This document shows, in pieces, positions 33,111 through 40,321 of a stretch of 45,859 nucleotides of DNA. Origin of the DNA: Candidatus Poribacteria bacterium. GTDB lineage: Bacteria > Poribacteria > WGA-4E > WGA-3G. The stretch covers positions 1 to 45,859 of the forward strand of contig JAPPII010000038.1 of the NCBI GenBank assembly GCA_028820845.1, written 5' to 3'. Within the stretch, counting starts at the first letter, position 1. Each line of letters opens with the position of its first letter. The position numbers and the translations under genes were made by a program. The notes below the pieces were generated by a model, which was not told where the DNA came from, ran no database searches, and saw only the letters and a list, made by a program, of their open reading frames with translations.

Positions 33111-35108
33111 TTACTCACGACAGTCTCCTGTTACCCTTCCACGCCAAAGGCTACCGTCAATAATTCGTCCATCAATCACCAAAGTCGGAGACCCTTTGAT
33201 ATTGAGCTCCTCTGTCCTTTGGACATCCTCAATAAGATCCAGTGTTATTTTTTTCGTTTCTACTGCTTCTGCAATCCTGCCGACATCCAGTCCAACATCC
33301 TTTGCGCAATTTACCCACGCTTCCTTAAGGTGATCCGCGCGGCAGAGCAGATAATCAAAGAGTTTATCTGGATACAACTCGGCGATAACCATCTGTCGCT
33401 TGTTCTCAATCAGTTCGGGTTCACCATGGAGACTTGTAAATTCAATCTTTCCACTCCCGTTTTTTTCAGATGTCTCTTTTTGATTTACATTTACAATAAA
33501 CCGCAACTTGAAATCAATGGTATCTCCATACTTTTCAAAAAATGGGAGTAATTCCTGCTCGGCTTGCACACCGTAAGGGCAATACGACATCACAAAAAGT
33601 TCAACCTCGGGTTTCATGGGTCCGCGCATGCGCTGCTCAAGAATCTGTTTGAGGCTCGGCTGAGAACGACTGTGATCCACTTCAGACATCACCTGTTCAA
33701 CAAACTGGTCAAAACCTGGAGAATGTTCTGGCGTGTGACATTCCATACAAACTTTTTCAGGCACTTGACCCCGGATATTGTTCTTCAGCGGTGTGTATAC
33801 GTGTTGTTTACCCGGACCGTGGCAGGTTTCGCAACCAACATCCACAAGATGCTCGCGATCGGGATTTCCTATCTGGTAACCGCTCTCATACCCCGATCCA
33901 GTGACGTGGCACGTAATGCATTCTGGATAATACTCCCTGCCGACTGTGCGTAACGTGTTAAACGCTGTCGCATGTGAGGAATGCGACCACTGGGTGAACG
34001 CTTTCTGATGACATTCTTGACAAGCTTGAGAACCGATATAACTGTTCGTATCATCCTGTTCAAAAGGTTCGAAAGAAAACAGACGATGACTAACAGTCTG
34101 CAATTGACCGTCGGTAGCGACTCGATGATAGAAATCATCCAACAGTTTCCTAATGTCCGGATCGTCGGGGACATGATCGGTTAGGGCGATCTGCTGAACT
34201 TGGGCGGAAATGTCCATTTCCTCATCAGTTAGCAGCAACGCACCGAGTGTTTTCCCCTCGGCATTACAATACGCTAATAAGACATCGCCAACTTTTTCGG
34301 TTTCACCTTCAAACGGACTCAAAATCGCTGAAAAACTGGGATATTCGCGCGCCAACACCCGATTGACTTCTGGGGGAGAATGACTCAATCCAACAACGAA
34401 ATCGGACCGTTCTTGAATTTCAGAGAGAAGGGAACTGAGTTTCTCAGAGACAGACGCTATTTCCGCTGGGTCCTTAAAGTCCAATGCGACCAGAGCGATC
34501 CGTTTCTCTTCAACTGTTTCTACCAAATACGAGTCAGAATCTTCGGTTAAATCCGAATCTAAAAATGTAAAAGATAGGTCAGCTTTCCTATTTTGAATAA
34601 TCTCCGTCTCGGTATCAAATGGAAAAAACGCATCATACCCCATCATTTCCATCGCTGTAAAAGCGGTTTGCACGCGATGCTGGTCTCGTTTATGAACCTC
34701 ATTGTTAGTTGAAACGGCATCGGATTCAAAGGAATGCGATTTCATGGTTGGGAGTTGAGAAGGTTGAACACCGCCGAGATCCACGAGCAGCGGAGAGAAT
34801 CCGTTTTGTCGAATATCGGATATCGCTTTTGCCCGTCTCGGTAGTCCACCCGATTGCCCAATGAAGCAACCGCACGGCTCCAGCTGCGCTTGCGTGTTCC
34901 CCGTGAAGAAAAGCAGTGGCGTACTGTCCGGTGACATCTGCTTCAATTGAGGCAGATAATCCGTCAAAGATGTCGCATGAATCTGAGAAGCGAATTGTTT
35001 CGTCTCTCTAATATGTTGTAACCTTTTCGCTTCACTCCATTGTTGATAAACAAACGGCCCTACAACAACAACTGTCAGAATCAGCGTCAGTAATATGTAT
35101 TTTCTCAA
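33111..35108 (-). CDS. Tetraheme cytochrome fused to metallophosphatase-like and thioredoxin-like domains
   Basis: 665 residues from TTG with AGAGG upstream. N-terminal signal anchor (residues 5-20), then a UshA/5'-nucleotidase-like region (LLFFTGNTQAQLEPCGC near 65-81), then four heme sites CxxCH at 363-367, 397-401, 426-430 and 454-458, like the c554 group, and last a DsbA-like domain with FVMSYCPYG near 505-513 and GSPTLVIDGR (cis-Pro loop). The DsbA motif is CPYG, so the second Cys of CxxC is missing. The protein should be periplasmic and able to pass electrons to or from a thiol. In this cluster, a partner for the Cys-rich peptides is the natural guess, unproven. Confidence 0.82.
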   Translation of the reverse strand: MRKYILLTLILTVVVVGPFVYQQWSEAKRLQHIRETKQFASQIHATSLTDYLPQLKQMSPDSTPLLFFTGNTQAQLEPCGCFIGQSGGLPRRAKAISDIRQNGFSPLLVDLGGVQPSQLPTMKSHSFESDAVSTNNEVHKRDQHRVQTAFTAMEMMGYDAFFPFDTETEIIQNRKADLSFTFLDSDLTEDSDSYLVETVEEKRIALVALDFKDPAEIASVSEKLSSLLSEIQERSDFVVGLSHSPPEVNRVLAREYPSFSAILSPFEGETEKVGDVLLAYCNAEGKTLGALLLTDEEMDISAQVQQIALTDHVPDDPDIRKLLDDFYHRVATDGQLQTVSHRLFSFEPFEQDDTNSYIGSQACQECHQKAFTQWSHSSHATAFNTLRTVGREYYPECITCHVTGSGYESGYQIGNPDREHLVDVGCETCHGPGKQHVYTPLKNNIRGQVPEKVCMECHTPEHSPGFDQFVEQVMSEVDHSRSQPSLKQILEQRMRGPMKPEVELFVMSYCPYGVQAEQELLPFFEKYGDTIDFKLRFIVNVNQKETSEKNGSGKIEFTSLHGEPELIENKRQMVIAELYPDKLFDYLLCRADHLKEAWVNCAKDVGLDVGRIAEAVETKKITLDLIEDVQRTEELNIKGSPTLVIDGRIIDGSLWRGRVTGDCRE

Positions 35109-35147
35109 AAAAACCTCTGTGTTTCTAAATAGGTGTTAGCTTCTGGG

Positions 35148-36251
35148 TTAGTTCTTCGGTTCACCTTTGACTCCACCCCAGCGTGTCAGCAGTTTACCTG
35201 TTGCCTCAACAGCACGAAAACCAGTATCAAAGACGAGAACGTCTGGAAAAAATTCCCACCCTTCTCCAACACCGCCGAAAACATAAATCTTGCCGTTGAC
35301 CGCCACTGCACCAAAAGGGCGCATGGGCACGGGCAAGGATGGAATATCGCGCCATGTCTCTGTCCGTGGATGATACACATCCACTGTCGCTAAATACTGA
35401 CGAGGTATGTGTAGCCCAGGGACACCTCCAATCAGATAAATTTCATCTCCAATAACAATTGTCGAGAACCCAAATTTGGCAGCTAACATATCCTGTTTCT
35501 TTTCCCATTGATGATTTATGGGGTCGTATGCCTCAATGACCGTTAGGATCTGCCGCCCCGCGGCTGCGGGTGGCCATCCGCCAATGACATAAAGACTGTT
35601 GTTGACGACAGCCACATTATCTGGGTCGCGGCGAGTCGGCATGTCCGGTGCTTTCCCCCACATATCCGTCGCCGGATTATAGACATCAACCCGGGACATC
35701 GCTACTTCATGCTCCGCGCCGACCCCCGTTGAACCGCCAATGAGATAGACCCTTCCAGCAATCACACCCAGATCAAAGCCGATACGAGAAACTGGCATGT
35801 TTCCTTTCTTGATCCATCTATTCGTCTTCGGATTGTATGCCTCTACGTGACGGATAAGTTTCATATTCCAAATTTTGTTATCTTTCGCATTATACCCTCC
35901 AAAGACATAGATAATCCCGTCGACTACCGCAGATCTCATACCATGGCGGGGCGTTGGCATGTCTGCGCGTCGCCGCCACCTATTGGTTTGTGGATCATAC
36001 TCATCAACGGTTGAAAGTCCAAAAGGTCCAGGAACTATTGGAGGAAGTGCCCTCACGTCTTCATTGAGGCTGCCACCGATAAGATACACTTTATTATCCA
36101 CAACGGCTGTGGCGAAATTCACTCTCTCCGTCGGGAGCTGAGTGACGAGTTCCCAATCCGCTGCCGCAAAAGACAATATTAGCATCTGCAAAAGAATGAA
36201 CGCAACGCAGCCAATAATGATACTTGTTTTAGAGTTAAATACGCTTAACAT
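35148..36251 (-). CDS. Secreted Kelch-repeat protein
   Basis: 367 residues. Signal peptide with core IIIGCVAFILLQMLILSFAAA, then about six Kelch repeats, each with a GG doublet and spaced Tyr/Trp (KVYLIGGSLNE, GIIYVFGGYNA, RVYLIGGSTGV, NNSLYVIGGWPP, DEIYLIGGVPG, GKIYVFGGVGE). This folds as a beta-propeller, probably in the periplasm or at the surface. GGAGG lies 7 nt before the ATG. Located between the LamG protein and the cytochrome fusion, same strand, short gaps. No catalytic residues can be named; it likely binds protein or glycan. Confidence 0.9.
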   Translation of the reverse strand: MLSVFNSKTSIIIGCVAFILLQMLILSFAAADWELVTQLPTERVNFATAVVDNKVYLIGGSLNEDVRALPPIVPGPFGLSTVDEYDPQTNRWRRRADMPTPRHGMRSAVVDGIIYVFGGYNAKDNKIWNMKLIRHVEAYNPKTNRWIKKGNMPVSRIGFDLGVIAGRVYLIGGSTGVGAEHEVAMSRVDVYNPATDMWGKAPDMPTRRDPDNVAVVNNSLYVIGGWPPAAAGRQILTVIEAYDPINHQWEKKQDMLAAKFGFSTIVIGDEIYLIGGVPGLHIPRQYLATVDVYHPRTETWRDIPSLPVPMRPFGAVAVNGKIYVFGGVGEGWEFFPDVLVFDTGFRAVEATGKLLTRWGGVKGEPKN

Positions 36252-36404
36252 TGATTATTCCTCCGTGCTTAGTGGTTATCAAGTACATTCTTAGCCTACA
36301 GCGATTGGTAGACAGTTATTTTCTTTCGTCTTTAACATTGCTTACACGGACACAGATTTTTTGACGTATCACAAACTTATCGAAAGCCGAGAACTGCTTA
36401 CCAA

Positions 36405-37247
36405 TCATTGTGCTTTGACTTTCAGTGGGGTACCAGTCTTCGCGCCATTTTTACCTTCCAGATGATAGGCGTTGCCTGATGCGTCTGAGAATTTCGTTGT
36501 TCCCCCCGGTTCATCAAAATGCCACAACGCGACGGTCTTCGCGTCATTCTTGAACTTGTCGCGCGGCGTGAAACCTTCTTTAGCAACATCGTAACGCGCC
36601 ACCGTCGAGATGCGGACCTCATCAATATATCCCGCAAAAGCACCCCAAAAGTGAGTGTGACGCGTGGAACCAATTTTCTCTCCAAAGCCCCCAAGTGTAA
36701 AATCCTTTGGACGCTCGAGGCTTGAGAGATCGTGTGCAAGCGTTATGCTTTGCGAGGAGATGTGTGCGACATCGTTGACAATTGTTGTTGTCTGACCCTC
36801 CTTCGCCTGAAAAGCGATGTGATGCCATTGGTTTGGTGAAAGGACTACCGGGTGGTAGGATGTCCCCACAACCCTTTTCTTCATTATAATATGTGCTTGC
36901 ATTCTTAGGAATAAATCTCCCTTCTGCCACTTGAGTTTCTTCCTTACGTTCTCCCACCCATCATGGACATCGTTGACCACATCCATCTTGACTTGTTGGC
37001 TGAGAATCATTGCGTGTATATCATCAGCAGGCGGTGTGGTCGGATATATCCACGCTTCTATCGTGAATTCGTCCGTGCCTTCCGGTAAAAGTGTGCCGAA
37101 TGTTTCAAAATCCAAAACGGCGTAGTCATCGACCCCGTCAAGTGCTAAATAGTTTCCACTAGCCGGTGAAGGGGGTGGAAGTGCTTTCACACTCAACGGG
37201 ATGAATGTAAGCAAAAAGAGGCAGGTCAGGATGTGTCGGTTTCTCAT
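36405..37247 (-). CDS. Secreted LamG/concanavalin-like domain protein
   Basis: 280 residues. Signal peptide (MRNRHILTCLFLLTFIPLSVKA) and one LamG-like fold: GVDDYAVLDFETFG, FTIEAWIYPTTPP, PNQWHHIAFQ, FAGYIDEVRISTVARY and VALWHFDEPGGTTKFSDASG, all typical. I use the ATG at 37247 because the longer start (37280) has no ribosome site and spoils the signal peptide. LamG proteins bind glycans or proteins outside the cell. First gene after the Cys-rich peptide, separated by a hairpin; same strand as the rest of the operon. Confidence 0.88.
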   Translation of the reverse strand: MRNRHILTCLFLLTFIPLSVKALPPPSPASGNYLALDGVDDYAVLDFETFGTLLPEGTDEFTIEAWIYPTTPPADDIHAMILSQQVKMDVVNDVHDGWENVRKKLKWQKGDLFLRMQAHIIMKKRVVGTSYHPVVLSPNQWHHIAFQAKEGQTTTIVNDVAHISSQSITLAHDLSSLERPKDFTLGGFGEKIGSTRHTHFWGAFAGYIDEVRISTVARYDVAKEGFTPRDKFKNDAKTVALWHFDEPGGTTKFSDASGNAYHLEGKNGAKTGTPLKVKAQ

Positions 37248-37328
37248 TTTTGTCTTCTTCCTCGTCGGCAAAGCAAGCATTCGACATAAGGACGTTCAGT
37301 TATTTCTGTATTGCCCACTATAAAAGCA

Positions 37329-37369
37329 AGGACTTATACAAAAACGATTGGACGTAACTGATAAGTCCT
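37329..37369 (-). terminator. Hairpin after the first Cys-rich peptide gene (possible attenuator)
   Basis: AGGACTTA (37329-37336) pairs with TAAGTCCT (37362-37369), extended by AGC/GCT-like ends, loop about 25 nt. It lies 33 nt after the peptide stop and before the LamG gene. There is no strong U run, so it may protect the peptide mRNA or partly stop transcription, which would give more peptide than downstream enzymes. Confidence 0.45.
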
Positions 37370-37401
37370 CGCTTATATGGAACACGTAAAGGCTTACCGC
37401 G

Positions 37402-37662
37402 CTAGCAGCACCAGTGCTCCAGATGACCGCCTTGATTGGTACCGGAGCAACAACCGGTCCACTCGTCTGTGGAACAATAACCATCCCCACATGAGATTGT
37501 GTCACATGCGAGTGCATCGGGTGTGAGCATCAGTGACGCAAGAATCGCTCCCGCTGCGACAGTACCAGCAGCTAAAGCGTTTTTGTGGGCAACATGCCCA
37601 TCTTCTTTGACGAAGAAGTCGCTGAGACGTTGCTTCGTCAGTTGGACTACATGAGTCTGCAT
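37402..37662 (-). CDS. Secreted Cys-rich peptide precursor, copy 1
   Basis: 86 residues. A charged head (MQTHVVQLTKQRLSDFFVKEDG), a hydrophobic stretch with AAGTVAAGAILASLML, then TPDALA and a 34-residue tail that starts with Cys and has seven Cys, with two CC pairs. The ALA before Cys fits a signal peptidase I site. AAAGGAGAT precedes the ATG. It shares the FFxxExGxV head, the hydrophobic core and TPxAxA with the peptide at 43148-43405, while the tails differ, as in families with a common leader and variable cores. The sigma-type motif at 37762-37793 lies 99 nt upstream. It may be a bioactive or surface peptide with modified or cross-linked Cys, Ser and Thr. Function is not known. Confidence 0.8.
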   Translation of the reverse strand: MQTHVVQLTKQRLSDFFVKEDGHVAHKNALAAGTVAAGAILASLMLTPDALACDTISCGDGYCSTDEWTGCCSGTNQGGHLEHWCC

Positions 37663-37761
37663 TAGAGTTTATCTCCTTTCATCATATTTGAAAAACGGTA
37701 ATGCTTTAACCTTATAATGCGTAAAACATTTTAAACATGGGTAAACAGCTCCGTTTAAAAT

Positions 37762-37793
37762 TTAAGACACCTTTTTGCAGGAGAAAGGGTGCA
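37762..37793 (-). promoter_or_regulatory. Bipartite ECF-type promoter motif, copy 1
   Basis: On the minus strand: TGCACCC (37793-37787), a 16-nt spacer, GTGTCTTAA (37770-37762). Both boxes and the spacing are identical to 43061-43030 upstream of the intact sigma gene; part of the spacer (TTTCT then C) is shared too. The form, a -35-like box with CCC or ACC and a -10-like GTCTTAA at 16 nt, is what ECF promoters look like, and autoregulation is common. It lies 99 nt before the peptide ATG. Confidence 0.65.
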
Positions 37794-37822
37794 TAAATGC
37801 CAAAAGATCTGTGTTTACGCTC

Positions 37823-37854
37823 AAAAAAAATTGTAAGAGCGAACCTTAGGTTCG
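37823..37854 (-). terminator. Putative terminator of the TIR operon
   Basis: Minus-strand hairpin CGAACC-TAA-GGTTCG (37854-37840) followed 9 nt later by eight T (37830-37823). It lies about 270 nt after the last TIR gene and before the peptide promoter motif, insulating the two units. Confidence 0.5.
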
Positions 37855-38127
37855 TCCCTTTCGTATTTAAGATGTCGTTACGAACAGCCAATCTTATCGC
37901 CTATAAACCTCGTTATAGCTGATAGGTAAGCTGAATGGATTTAGTTCTCCTCTTTTATCAGTTTATGGGCTCTTGGAGCCTCGGAATTAATTCCTAAACA
38001 AGCGGCATAATCTTGAGAATGCGCGGACAGAATATTCTATTTAACATTAAAATATAAACGACTTCAGTGAGTTGCGCGTTTGTAAGAAATTTTTTATCAA
38101 GAACGCGCTTCCTCACCGAAGTATCCA

Positions 38128-38755
38128 TTACCGAGGTGTCGATTTCAAAAGTCGAGTATTCTTCTCATAGATATCTTGTATCCCATATCGGTCTTGAATG
38201 TTTTTCGCTTCGTAAACCGGCACGGGTGTATGTTTTTCCCCTAAGATGTCAGCGATGCTTTGTGCCCATATCTCAACTTCATCAAGCCACCGGAGCGGGG
38301 TACCGAGCGCGACGAAGGCAGGCACTTCGCTGATATCTACATCATGTATAAAATGAGCGATAAGGGGGTGTGGCGCGGATGGCAGCGTGTTAAAGGGTTT
38401 CGCGTATCGTTGTCGTCCGCGAGCACCCCCGATTTCATAAGGGATCCACGGGGAATCCAATGTTCCTGGGCCGATAACACCTAATAGAGCAGAAGAGACA
38501 TCTAATCCCTGCTCAATGCACAGAGCGGTTTTGACATCATCTTTTTCGGCTTGGGCATGCTCCATGCATTTGTCATGCTCATCTAACCAATAGTGTAGTC
38601 CATCTATATTCTCTAATATTATTCTCTAATATTTCTGCACATTTCAGGGCTATTTGCATATCACAAATTTTGCGTCTGTAAGAGATGAACACGACAGATT
38701 TTATGTCAGGATCAAAACTACGTTGTCCGACTTCAAAAAGGTTTTTTGTAAGCAT
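38128..38755 (-). pseudogene. TIR-domain gene broken by a 13-bp tandem duplication
   Basis: Translation from the ATG at 38755 gives a TIR start (SVVFISYRR near residues 20-28) that runs off frame after 45-50 residues. The rest, in another frame, continues the same domain: YWLDEHDK, ALCIEQGLDVSSALLGVIG and SPWIPYEIGGARG, with the putative NADase Glu in the last motif. The break lies at an exact 13-base duplication (38608-38620 and 38621-38633). Removing one copy gives 615 nt, an uninterrupted 204-residue TIR protein joined as AEILENIDGLHYW. The start is 5 nt after the stop of the middle gene, so it is the third gene of the operon. Either the strain has lost it very recently or it switches by slippage. 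Confidence 0.82.
38608..38633. repeat. 13-bp tandem duplication (ATTCTCTAATATT x2)
   Basis: Two exact adjacent copies. Being 13 bp, one copy too many shifts the TIR reading frame. Identity of the copies suggests a recent event. Confidence 0.95.
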
Positions 38756-38760
38756 TATTT

Positions 38761-39267
38761 TTATTCCTGTTCTGTCTTAGACAAGTTACTTATATCTTCG
38801 ATACCAGCAAGTACTGCAAGCGTTCGCATGTACGCGCGCAAAATCTCTTGAAGTGATTCAAGTTCGGTTCGGAACTCGATGCATAACGCGGGATCATCAA
38901 AAGCACCTGCCAGACTTTTGCGGTGCCACTTTGCCGTAAACGGACGCACCTCTTGATTGAGGATAATGATCGCGATCTGAGCAAATTCTACACAGTCTGG
39001 ACCTTGGGCAAGAAGAATCTCTCGCGTGGTTGGAAAGAGCGAATACACACTATCTAATGCGATCTTCTCATCGCCATGTTCTGGAGGCAAGGGCTGTGTG
39101 GTAATTCGAGTAACCATTTCAATGTACAGATCCCACGACGCTTTTCGATCATTTCCTATGGGATGTGGGTTTCGTTTTGTATTCAGGAATTTCTCATTAA
39201 AAGTCACCCCCAGTTTTATAAGAGGATAAACCAAAGCACTAAGTTGGGTTGGATCAAATTCCATCAT
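38761..39267 (-). CDS. Unrecognised protein in the TIR operon
   Basis: 168 residues (167 if the second ATG at 39264 is used). I do not recognise it. It looks mostly helical and soluble, with a charged C-terminal helix (LESLQEILRAYMRTLAVLAGIEDI) and no signal peptide or Cys cluster. It starts at the end of the first TIR gene with no gap and ends 5 nt before the start of the second TIR gene, so the three are translated together. A regulator, adaptor or effector of TIR proteins is possible from context only. Confidence 0.75.
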   Translation of the reverse strand: MMEFDPTQLSALVYPLIKLGVTFNEKFLNTKRNPHPIGNDRKASWDLYIEMVTRITTQPLPPEHGDEKIALDSVYSLFPTTREILLAQGPDCVEFAQIAIIILNQEVRPFTAKWHRKSLAGAFDDPALCIEFRTELESLQEILRAYMRTLAVLAGIEDISNLSKTEQE

Positions 39268-39822
39268 TTAATCAGACCACCTTTCGCCCGATCGATTATT
39301 TTTGAACGAATCACGAGAGTTATCGGGCGGAGGATTCTCGTTTCTCCGTTTGAAAGCTTCGTGTATCCACGACTGCACAGTATCTGGATCATCACTCCAA
39401 TTGTGGATTGTTGCGAACCTGCATTCAATATTATCGTAGAGTCTCGGAGGGGTTGTGTTAGGATAATAATGGGTAGGCTTACCGGGTGGTCTGGGGTACG
39501 TCGGTAATATAATCCCCAAAAGTCCGGAACGGGAATTGTATTGTGTTTGGCGTATGCTGGAACCGATTTCCCAGTCTACGAATTTTCGTTGCCATGTATG
39601 GGCACCTACTAACACGACTGTCACTGTGGAATCTCGAAGGTACTCATCTCGGATTTTTTGATGGATTGTCTCCGTTTTGAGGTTTGGGTCAATGTCGCCT
39701 ATTTCAACGGATTCTGACACCATGATGTCATGGATATCCGAAAACAGCAGTTCAAATCGTTCCCTATAGTCTTGATCTTCTGCATGGTAGTAGCTGACAA
39801 AGACCCGGTGTCTGTTGTTCAT
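39268..39822 (-). CDS. TIR-like (MTH538/DUF1863, ThsB-type) protein
   Basis: 184 residues. RVFVSYYHAEDQDYRERFE at the start, TVTVVLVGAHTWQRKFVDWEIGSSI in the middle and a SGLLGIILP strand give the TIR-like fold of the MTH538 group, to which the Thoeris sensor ThsB belongs. Glu85 in VDWEIG is the expected catalytic residue. The C-terminal tail is polar and low-complexity. AAGGAG lies 9 nt before the ATG. ThsB-type proteins make cyclic ADP-ribose-like signals on phage infection; here no ThsA (SIR2 effector) is seen, but a second TIR gene and an unknown gene follow, so this may be a defence unit of a different layout. Confidence 0.85.
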   Translation of the reverse strand: MNNRHRVFVSYYHAEDQDYRERFELLFSDIHDIMVSESVEIGDIDPNLKTETIHQKIRDEYLRDSTVTVVLVGAHTWQRKFVDWEIGSSIRQTQYNSRSGLLGIILPTYPRPPGKPTHYYPNTTPPRLYDNIECRFATIHNWSDDPDTVQSWIHEAFKRRNENPPPDNSRDSFKNNRSGERWSD

Positions 39823-39992
39823 TTACATGTCTCCTTTTGAGGTAAGCAATAATTGGCAAATTTTGTAGATTTTTCATACCTACAGTTCGCCTTGATTCTA
39901 ATTTTCTATCTTTCTTGTTAATTCCGAACCGCTTGACCCAAATCCTAAGAATCACTCTTGTCAGGCGGACTTACAATAATTCTAAAATACAC

Positions 39993-40027
39993 AATTCAAC
40001 GTTGAATTCCACATGCGTTTATGTGGA
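39993..40027. other. Palindrome and hairpin between the TIR and sigma genes
   Basis: AATTCAAC-GTTGAATT is a perfect 16-bp palindrome (39993-40008), and TCCACAT (40008-40014) pairs with ATGTGGA (40021-40027). It could be an operator or the end signal of the sigma gene; there is no T run. The rest of 39823-40037 holds nothing else. Confidence 0.4.
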
Positions 40028-40037
40028 AATCCCCTTA

Positions 40038-40321
40038 TTATTCCGCCGCAAGCGATATCTGAAATATCCCATGCGCTTTAGTGGCACTATAGAGTCTGTT
40101 ATTCATTATACCAAGAGAGACAACCTCGCCCAGCACTTCTGAAGCAACTTGATCCCAACGTCCATCCGTATCCAAACCGTAAACGCCTGTATCTCCCACA
40201 CCGTAAACTCTGGGACCCGTCACAGCAAAATGATTCATAACGAATTGATTTATGATAATAGGTCTCCCTGTTCTGTCCGTTATCACGCGCCAGTGTTCCC
40301 CAGTTTCTGAGACCAAGACGC
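40038..40321 (-). pseudogene. Frame-shifted C-terminus of the sigma factor propeller
   Basis: In the frame next to that of the sigma gene the propeller continues: RGVLVSETGEHWRVI joins to the VYVATE of the main frame, then RVYGVGDTGVYGLDTDGRW and NRLYSATKAHGIFQISL up to 40038. The switch is at about 40322-40327. The total length from 42940 is 2903 nt, one short of a multiple of three, so a single inserted base would restore a 967-residue protein. Confidence 0.8.

Larger units (their letters stand above)
37663..38127. other. Intergenic region upstream of peptide copy 1
   Basis: About 465 bases between the TIR operon end and the peptide gene. Contains the bipartite promoter-like motif (37762-37793), a terminator-like hairpin (37840-37854) facing the TIR operon end, and otherwise only AT-rich sequence. 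No further gene seen. Confidence 0.6.

Noticed and set aside
35148-37662. Cys-rich peptide plus propeller as a methylamine-dehydrogenase-like pair
   Set aside because: The propeller is Kelch, not the MauB type, the peptide is much shorter than MauA, and no mau accessory genes are present.
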